Shown here piece by piece: positions 58,738 to 64,000 of a stretch of 64,000 nucleotides of DNA. How positions within the stretch are numbered: position 1 is the stretch's first letter; every line of letters begins with the position of its first letter. Location: assembly GCF_019431375.1 (NCBI RefSeq), contig NZ_CP080267.1:2917933-2981932 (forward strand). Reading direction: 5' to 3'. The position numbers and the translations under genes are program-made. The notes under the pieces are model-generated. The model saw only the letters and a list, made by a program, of their open reading frames with translations, did no database searches and was not told the DNA's origin. The stretch is from Alcanivorax sp. (lineage in GTDB: Bacteria; Pseudomonadota; Gammaproteobacteria; Pseudomonadales; Alcanivoracaceae).

Positions 58738-59002
58738 CTCGGTGGCCTCCTTTTTCCAGGTAACGGGCAAAACCGACGGCGGTGAGGAAGGCGGTGAGCG
58801 CCAGCACCATGGCCACATCCAGAAACGCGGGCCGGTCGTTGTTCAGGGCATAGATGCCGATAAAGGCCACGGTGAGCGAGGCCATCAGCTCCAGGGCCAC
58901 CACCCGGTCGGGCAGGGTGGGGCCGCGCACCAGCCGCACCAGGGCGCACAGCAGCGCCAGGCTGAGCAGCAGATAGCTGAGAAATATTGCGCCTTCCAGC
59001 AT
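58727..59002 (-). CDS. mnhF: Na+/H+ antiporter subunit F
   Basis: This 91-residue protein (MLEGAIFLSYLLLSLALLCA) has three hydrophobic segments and the conserved GPTLPDRVVALELMASLTVA region of MrpF. The ATG at 59002 has GGAG at 7 bases; the in-frame ATG at 59020 was rejected. Its stop overlaps the mnhG start. It is separated from mnhE by the REP-like element at 59037-59109, so coupling to mnhE is lost. Confidence 0.95.
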   Translation of the reverse strand: MLEGAIFLSYLLLSLALLCALVRLVRGPTLPDRVVALELMASLTVAFIGIYALNNDRPAFLDVAMVLALTAFLTAVGFARYLEKGGHRGDQ

Positions 59003-59036
59003 GCCGGTCTCCGTTTTCAATCGCCTGTGTTTCTTT

Positions 59037-59109
59037 CGTAGGAGCTATGCTTGCATGGCGAATTTCATTGCGAAGGCAGCGGGTTCGCCATGCAAGCATA
59101 GCTCCTACG
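59037..59109. repeat. REP-like perfect 26-base inverted repeat inside the mnh operon
   Basis: CGTAGGAGCTATGCTTGCAT... (59037-59062) and its exact complement (59084-59109) enclose 21 bases. Its arm is shared with elements at 23628 and 32411. It sits in the 144-base gap between mnhE and mnhF, whereas the other mnh genes overlap. Confidence 0.9.
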
Positions 59110-59146
59110 GCGGGTTTGTCGTGTTGCCCGCCACCTGCCGCGCTTC

Positions 59147-59620
59147 CTATTCCAGTAACGCCAGTACCCGGTCTTCCAGTGCGTGAATCTGTTGTCGCAG
59201 GTCGGCCTCGTCGTCCAGGTACATCACATGAAGATAGAGCACGCTGCGGTCGCTGGACACGTCCAGACTCAGGGTGCCCGGGGTCAGGGAAATCATGTTG
59301 GCGAGGATGGTAATGGCGCCATCGGTTTTGGCTCGCAGGGGCACCGCCACCACCGCCGGGCGCATATAGTGGGTGGGGGTGAGCACGTCGTAGGCCACCC
59401 GCAAATTGGATGCCACCAGGTCGCGCAGGAAGTGGCTGAGCAACAAAAACAGGCGGGGCACTTTTTTGCGATAGCGGGCGAAGTCCGGCACGTCGCGCAG
59501 GGCGAAGCCGAGAATCAGGTAACCCAGTACAAAGCCCACCAGCAAATTGGCACCACTGAAGTTGCCGGTGACGGCGGCCCAGATCAGGGCCAGGATCAGG
59601 TTCCAGCTCAACGGGCTCAT
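59147..59620 (-). CDS. mnhE: Na+/H+ antiporter subunit E
   Basis: This 157-residue protein (MSPLSWNLILALIWAAVTG) shows the MrpE layout. N-terminal helices are followed by LRDLVASNLRVAYDVLTP and the SLTPGTLSLDVSSDRSVLYLHVM segment, which is the family signature. The start overlaps the mnhD stop by 4 bases (ATGA). Confidence 0.95.
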   Translation of the reverse strand: MSPLSWNLILALIWAAVTGNFSGANLLVGFVLGYLILGFALRDVPDFARYRKKVPRLFLLLSHFLRDLVASNLRVAYDVLTPTHYMRPAVVAVPLRAKTDGAITILANMISLTPGTLSLDVSSDRSVLYLHVMYLDDEADLRQQIHALEDRVLALLE

Positions 59621-61110
59621 GGTGCCTCTCCGAGTACCGCAGTGATATAGAGGCTCGGGTCCAGTAACTGCTCGGCGGCGGCCTGGGACAGTACCAGCAC
59701 CGGCTGGGCGCCCAGGCCGATGGCCACGGTGATCAGCGCCAGGCCGGCCACCGTGGCGTAGAGCAGGGTGTTGCTGCCGCTGGCGGCGCAAGCGGTGTTT
59801 TCCGGTGCCGCCTTCCAGAATACCTCAGCCCAGATCTTGGTCATGGAGTAGAGGGTCAGCAGGCCCACCAGCAGGGCGGCGGCGACCAGCGCCCAGGCAC
59901 CGGCTTCCACGCCACCGCGGATGACGATGAACTTGCCGAAGAAGCCGGATAGTGGCGGCATGCCCGCCAGGGACAGGGCGGGGATCAGGAACAGCAGGGC
60001 CAGCCAGGGCTTGTCACGATACAGGCCGCCCAGTTGCTTGAGCTCGTAGCTGCCACGCAGGCGGTAGACCAGGCCGCTGACAAAGAACAGGTTCGCCTTC
60101 ACGATGATGTGGTGAATGATGTAGAAGATGCCGCCGGCCAGGGCCAGCACGCTCACCGAGGCTAGCGCCAGGCCCATCATCATGTAGCCGATCTGGCTGA
60201 CGATATGGAATGACAGGATGCGGCGGAATTCGAACTGGGCGGCGGCGCCCAGTACCCCGGTGACCATGGTCAGCCCGGCGCCCCACAGCAGCACCTGGCG
60301 GACCAGTGGGTCGTCCATGCCGAAGATCAGGGTGAACACCCGGAACAGGGCATACACCCCCACCTTGGTGAGCAGCCCGGCGAACAGGGCGGACACCGCC
60401 ACCTGGGGCGTGTGGTAGGACGCGGGCAGCCAGAAGAAGAACGGAAACGCCGCCGCCTTGATGCCGAAGGCCACCATGAACAGCATGGCGATGACCGTGG
60501 TCATGCCGGAATCCACTTCGCCCAGCTTTACGGCAATGTCGGCCATGTTGAGTGTGCCCACCAGGCCGTAAAGCAGCCCCACGGCGGACAGGAACAGGGC
60601 AGAGGACACCAGGTTGAGGGTCACGTACTTGATGGCCCCCTCCATTTGCGCCCGCTCACCACCCAGAATCAGCAGGGAGAAGGACGCCACCAGCATCACC
60701 TCGAACCACACGTACAGGTTGAAGATATCGCCGGTAAGAAAGGCGCCGTTGACCCCGGCCAGCAGCAGGTGCATGAGCGGGAAATAGCCGCCCTTGCGGT
60801 GAGCGATGCTGATGCTGCCCAGGGAATAAAATGCAGTGGCGGCACCGGTGACGGCGCTGAGCAACACCATGATGGCGGCGAGCAGATCACTGACCAGCAC
60901 GATACCAAAGGGCGCCGGCCAGCGGCCCAGTTCGGTGACGATATGGCCCTGTTCCCAGGTGGCGAGTAACAGTGCCACGGCACTGGCCACCAGGGTGACG
61001 CTGCCGATTACGGCCAATGCGGCCTGTACTCGCTGGGAGTGTCGGCCCAGCAGGGACAGGGCGCCCGCTGCCAGCGGGATAAGAATGGGCAGGATGACCA
61101 GCAGGTTCAT
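59617..61110 (-). CDS. mnhD: Na+/H+ antiporter subunit D
   Basis: This 497-residue protein has about 14 hydrophobic segments and the proton-translocating antiporter-like (complex I ND2/4/5) fold. SLLILGGERAQMEGAIKYVT and FGIKAAAFPFFFWLPASYHTP hold the membrane lysines typical of this family. It couples to subunit A for Na+/H+ exchange. It overlaps mnhC and mnhE by 4 bases each. Confidence 0.97.
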   Translation of the reverse strand: MNLLVILPILIPLAAGALSLLGRHSQRVQAALAVIGSVTLVASAVALLLATWEQGHIVTELGRWPAPFGIVLVSDLLAAIMVLLSAVTGAATAFYSLGSISIAHRKGGYFPLMHLLLAGVNGAFLTGDIFNLYVWFEVMLVASFSLLILGGERAQMEGAIKYVTLNLVSSALFLSAVGLLYGLVGTLNMADIAVKLGEVDSGMTTVIAMLFMVAFGIKAAAFPFFFWLPASYHTPQVAVSALFAGLLTKVGVYALFRVFTLIFGMDDPLVRQVLLWGAGLTMVTGVLGAAAQFEFRRILSFHIVSQIGYMMMGLALASVSVLALAGGIFYIIHHIIVKANLFFVSGLVYRLRGSYELKQLGGLYRDKPWLALLFLIPALSLAGMPPLSGFFGKFIVIRGGVEAGAWALVAAALLVGLLTLYSMTKIWAEVFWKAAPENTACAASGSNTLLYATVAGLALITVAIGLGAQPVLVLSQAAAEQLLDPSLYITAVLGEAP

Positions 61111-61454
61111 GTGTCGGTATCCCGCATCTGGTGCATGTCATCCGCTTCCACGACTTCGTAGGCGCGGCGAATCAGTACCACTGCAAAGGCCAGCACGCCG
61201 AAGCCGATGACAATGGCGGTGAGAATCAGCGCCTGGGCCAGCGGATCGGCCACCAGGCCAGCGGGTACCTGGGCATCATCCGGCACCAGCGGCGGGGCAT
61301 CCCGGTGCAAGCCGGCGGCGGTGAAGATCAGCAGGTTGGCGGCGTTGGACAGCAGCACCAGCCCGATCACCAGTTTGACGATGGAGCGGCGCAGCATCAT
61401 GTAGATGGCGGCGGCGTAGAGCACGCCCACCACCAGGGCCATCAGGCTGGTCAT
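61107..61454 (-). CDS. mnhC: Na+/H+ antiporter subunit C
   Basis: This 115-residue protein is NuoK-like. Three helices include YAAAIYMMLRRSIVKLVIGL, then LLSNAANLLIFTAAG, and GFGVLAFAVVLIRRAYE at the C-terminus. These match MrpC. It overlaps mnhD and mnhB by 4 bases each. Confidence 0.96.
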   Translation of the reverse strand: MTSLMALVVGVLYAAAIYMMLRRSIVKLVIGLVLLSNAANLLIFTAAGLHRDAPPLVPDDAQVPAGLVADPLAQALILTAIVIGFGVLAFAVVLIRRAYEVVEADDMHQMRDTDT

Positions 61455-61918
61455 GTGTCTTGCTCCGCCAGGTTGATGATGATGGTGCTGGCGGTGCCGA
61501 CCACCACCAGAAACACCCCGAGATCGAACAGCAGCGGCGAGCCCAGTTTCAGCTCGCCGAATACTGGCAGGCTTACCGTCAACCAGTGGGCGGTGAGGAA
61601 CGGCAGACCGCTGAACAGGCCAAGTACCCCGGCCACCAGGGCCAGGATCAGCCCCCAGGCGATCAAATCGCGTGGGTCCACCCGCAGCACTCGCCGGGCA
61701 CCGGCTTCGCTCATGGCAAACAGATGCACGGCGATGGCCGCGGACGCCACCAGCCCGGCGATAAAGCCCCCGCCCGGCGCGTTGTGGCCGCGCAGCAGCA
61801 AGAACAGGGCGAACAGCAACAGCAGCGGCAGCAGGAAAAAGCCGGTGGTGCGCAGGATCAGCGACTGGGTGCGCAGGGCGTTGCGGTCCGGGGGTGGTAT
61901 GCGGCGTCTAGACTGCAT
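61451..61918 (-). CDS. mnhB: Na+/H+ antiporter subunit B
   Basis: This 155-residue protein has the MnhB pattern. LILRTTGFFLLPLLLLFALF is followed by LRGHNAPGGGFIAGLVASAA, then SPLLFDLGVFLVVVGTASTI. The ATG at 61918 is preceded by GGAGG at 4 bases; the upstream extension to 61957 runs into the repeat element. It is separated from mnhA by that element. Confidence 0.96.
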   Translation of the reverse strand: MQSRRRIPPPDRNALRTQSLILRTTGFFLLPLLLLFALFLLLRGHNAPGGGFIAGLVASAAIAVHLFAMSEAGARRVLRVDPRDLIAWGLILALVAGVLGLFSGLPFLTAHWLTVSLPVFGELKLGSPLLFDLGVFLVVVGTASTIIINLAEQDT

Positions 61919-61930
61919 AGAGCCTCCGGG

Positions 61931-62086
61931 AAGCAAGTTGCAAGTTACAAGTTGCAACGCGGGCAGGGCTTTGCCTGTTTTTCAAAGCAGTGAGGCCGCG
62001 CCCCCCGCTGCCGACGCGGCTCGTTGCGTTCAAGATAAAGGAAATCTCCAACCGCGTTGCAACTTGTAACTTGTAGCTTGCAACTT
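61931..62086. repeat. AAGTTGC-word inverted element between mnhA and mnhB
   Basis: The left arm (61931-61962) is made of AAGTTGCAAGTTACAAGTTGC words. The right arm (62052-62086) is the complement, GCAACTTGTAACTTGTAGC. The core is GAGGCCGCGCCCCCCGCTGC...GACGCGGCTC, sharing GGCCGCGCCC with the elements at 1581 and 40247. It interrupts an otherwise overlapping operon. Confidence 0.82.
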
Positions 62087-62091
62087 CTCTG

Positions 62092-64000
62092 TTAGTCATG
62101 GGTTTCCTCCGGTTCCGTGGTGTCACCCTTGCTGCGCAGTTTGAGCATGGCGTAGACCCCGGTGGCGGCCAGCGCCAGCACGAAGATTTCGCCCAGGGTA
62201 TCCAGGGCGCGGAAGTCCACCAGAATCACGTTGACGATATTGCGGCCGTAACCGGCGGGCACGCTCTCGGTGATGAAGTAGTGGGCAATGCTGCCGTGGT
62301 AGCGGCTGCCCAGCACACTGAGCAACAGGGCGGTGACCATGCCACCTACGGTGATGCCCACCAGGGCATCAGCCAGCCGGGTACGGGTGCGGGTGAGGCG
62401 CAGGAAGCCGGGCAACCGGAACAGCACTAGCACCAGCATGATCACCGTGAGGGTTTCCACCAGTACCTGGGTGATGCTCAGGTCCGGGGCGCTGAACAGC
62501 ACGTAGAGCAGGGCGATGGAAAAGCCCACCGCCCCCAGGCTGGCCACTGCCCCCAGTCGTGATTGCAGGGTCACCGCTGCCAGGGTGGCGGTGACCAGCA
62601 CGGCGGCGATCACCGCTTCGTGGAGCTGAATGTCGGTGAAGTCCGGGCGCAGCTTGAGGGCATCCGGGTGCAGCCACAGGGCCGCCGCGACCAGACCTAC
62701 CAGGGTCAGCAGGGTGCTGATCAGGTAATAGCGCAGGTAGCCGCTTTGCAGCAACCGGGTCTGGCCACTGGAAAGCGCCACCAGGCCATCCATGAGGCGG
62801 TGATAGGCCTGTTCCGGGCCAAAGCGGGCGGCGGTGTCCGCCCAGCGGGTGTGATGGCGGAAGCCCTGCCAGTAGCGGAACAGCACCAGCCCCACCAGCA
62901 CCGCGCCGATGCTGATCAGCAGGGCGGTGTTGATGCCGTGCCACAGGGCCAGCGGTTGCGTCACTGCTTCGCCCAGGCTGGCGCTGGCGGCGGCACTGAG
63001 CAGGCTGCGGTCAATCAGCCCCGGGGCCAGACCCAGCAGCAGGCCCAGGCTGGCCAGCAGCGCCGGGCCCAGCAGCATGGCCGGGGGCGCTTCGCTGGGG
63101 GTGTGGGTGAGCGCGGCGGGCGCGCCGAACCAGGGGCGGATGCCGATCACGGCGGCCACGGCTACCCCCAGGGTGGCGGCGATCACGATGGCGGCACTGA
63201 ACAGGGGCGCGAGGGCATGGCCATGGTTGAGGCCGGCCTCCAGCAGTTGTTCCTTGGCGATAAAACCGAACAGGGGTATCACCCCGGCCAGGGACAGGGC
63301 GGCGAGACCGGCGCTGGCGCTGGTGACGGGCAGGTAGCGGGACCAGCCGCCGGTGTCGAGAAAATCCTTGCGCCCGGTCTGGTGGTCAATGATGCCGGCC
63401 ACCATGAACAGGGCGCCCTTGTAGAGCGAGTGGGCCAGCAGGTAGCTCATGGCGGCGAGCAGGGCGGTGCGGGTGCCCAGGCCGATCAGCATCGTCAGGG
63501 TGCCCAGGGCCATTACGGTGGAATAGGCGAGCATGCGCTTGATGCCGGTGGCGCGCAGGGCCAGGAACACCCCCAGCACCATGGTGATGGCGCCGGCGCC
63601 GCCCAGCAGCAGTAGCCATAGCTCGGTGCCGCCCATGGCCGGGTGCAACCGTGCCAGCAGGTAGATGCCCGCCTTCACCATGGTGGCCGAGTGCAGGTAG
63701 GCGCTCACCGGGGTGGGCGCGGCCATGGCGTTGGGTAGCCAGAAGTGGAACGGGAACTGGGCGCTTTTGGTAAAGGCGCCGAGCACGATCAGCACCAGTG
63801 TCAGCCCGTAGAGCGGATGGGCAACGATGGTGTCGCCCCGGGTGATCAGCACCGACAGCTCATAGCTGCCGCCGATCTGACCCAGCAGAATAAAGCCGGT
63901 CATCAACGCCAGCCCGCCACCCACGGTGACGATCAGCCCCTGCAGGGCCTTGGCCCGGGCGTTGGCGTCCTCATGGTTGAAGCCGATCAGCAGGTAGGAG
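62092..64000 (-). CDS. mnhA: Na+/H+ antiporter subunit A, 3' part (5' end outside the window)
   Basis: The frame is open to the last base, so the N-terminus is missing; 636 residues are visible. The NuoL/MrpA-like fold shows GAFTKSAQFPFHFWLPNAM, with SAYLHSATMVKAGIYLLARL close behind. The C-terminal region, LADALVGITVGGMVTALLLS, continues to VNVILVDFRALDTLGEI, the MrpA C-terminal extension typical of the subunit. The Mrp complex exchanges Na+ for H+ across the inner membrane, useful in saline or alkaline habitats. It starts the mnhABCDEFG gene order and is separated from mnhB by a repeat element. Confidence 0.96.
   Translation of the reverse strand, partial: SYLLIGFNHEDANARAKALQGLIVTVGGGLALMTGFILLGQIGGSYELSVLITRGDTIVAHPLYGLTLVLIVLGAFTKSAQFPFHFWLPNAMAAPTPVSAYLHSATMVKAGIYLLARLHPAMGGTELWLLLLGGAGAITMVLGVFLALRATGIKRMLAYSTVMALGTLTMLIGLGTRTALLAAMSYLLAHSLYKGALFMVAGIIDHQTGRKDFLDTGGWSRYLPVTSASAGLAALSLAGVIPLFGFIAKEQLLEAGLNHGHALAPLFSAAIVIAATLGVAVAAVIGIRPWFGAPAALTHTPSEAPPAMLLGPALLASLGLLLGLAPGLIDRSLLSAAASASLGEAVTQPLALWHGINTALLISIGAVLVGLVLFRYWQGFRHHTRWADTAARFGPEQAYHRLMDGLVALSSGQTRLLQSGYLRYYLISTLLTLVGLVAAALWLHPDALKLRPDFTDIQLHEAVIAAVLVTATLAAVTLQSRLGAVASLGAVGFSIALLYVLFSAPDLSITQVLVETLTVIMLVLVLFRLPGFLRLTRTRTRLADALVGITVGGMVTALLLSVLGSRYHGSIAHYFITESVPAGYGRNIVNVILVDFRALDTLGEIFVLALAATGVYAMLKLRSKGDTTEPEETHD

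Noticed and set aside
1..64000. tRNA, rRNA, CRISPR or prophage
   Set aside because: I looked for cloverleaf-type and repeat-spacer structure and phage structural genes and found none that could be supported.

Overview
The window reads as a chromosomal segment of a marine, hydrocarbon-using gammaproteobacterium, most likely Alcanivorax or a close relative. This is inferred from gene content: a complete AlkB alkane hydroxylase, a wax ester synthase/DGAT, three OruR-type AraC regulators beside lipid genes, ectoine hydroxylase, a Mrp-type Na+/H+ antiporter operon and a VIT/vWA protein with a GlyGly-CTERM-like tail. G+C is high, so most long antisense reading frames are shadows. No tRNA, rRNA, CRISPR array, intact transposase or prophage was recognised.

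Layout. 1-1.6 kb: end of a branched-chain acyl-CoA dehydrogenase gene and mmsB (valine catabolism). 1.35-4.76 kb: a tandem duplication of about 1.71 kb carrying two ectD copies, with decayed ends of mmsB and alkB at the junction. 4.7-8.1 kb: alkB, an exported solute-binding-like protein and a divergent AraC regulator. 8.2-18.1 kb: a lipoprotein, a lipoprotein alpha/beta hydrolase, a second AraC regulator, four overlapping or adjacent genes for exported proteins sharing one N-terminal motif, and a WS/DGAT. I regard this as the best candidate for an undescribed system. 18.2-20 kb: methyltransferase, ABM monooxygenase and PlsC-like acyltransferase. 20.0-20.7 kb: small genes that look like an integron cassette remnant. 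20.8-23.6 kb: a fatty acid desaturase with an in-frame 200-residue internal duplication, divergent from a third AraC regulator.

23.7-33.9 kb: mixed metabolism (YdeI-like protein, amidase, HAD hydrolase, exported glutaminase with an overlapping DUF481 outer-membrane protein, peroxiredoxin, a repeat lipoprotein, SDR, thiopurine methyltransferase, LURP-one-like protein). 34.1-42.4 kb: cell-surface and exported proteins (VIT/vWA protein, choice-of-anchor P protein, lipoprotein), yajQ and an uncharacterised pair. 42.5-51.4 kb: diguanylate cyclase, aminotransferase with a remnant copy of its 5' end, UbiB-like kinase, katG, Nudix hydrolase, cold-shock protein and a second acyltransferase. 51.4-55.4 kb: an accessory stretch of small unknown genes with recurring short motifs, including a HEPN-like protein. 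55.4-64 kb: polA, then the mnhABCDEFG operon on the minus strand, interrupted by two repeat elements and ending in a frameshifted mnhG.

Two kinds of intergenic inverted repeat recur: REP-like palindromes with GTAGGAGC-type ends, and larger elements in which short tandem words form inverted arms around a GC-rich terminator-like core. Small-scale duplication is the other recurring theme (ectD, desaturase, aminotransferase 5' end, SCP2-like 3' end).
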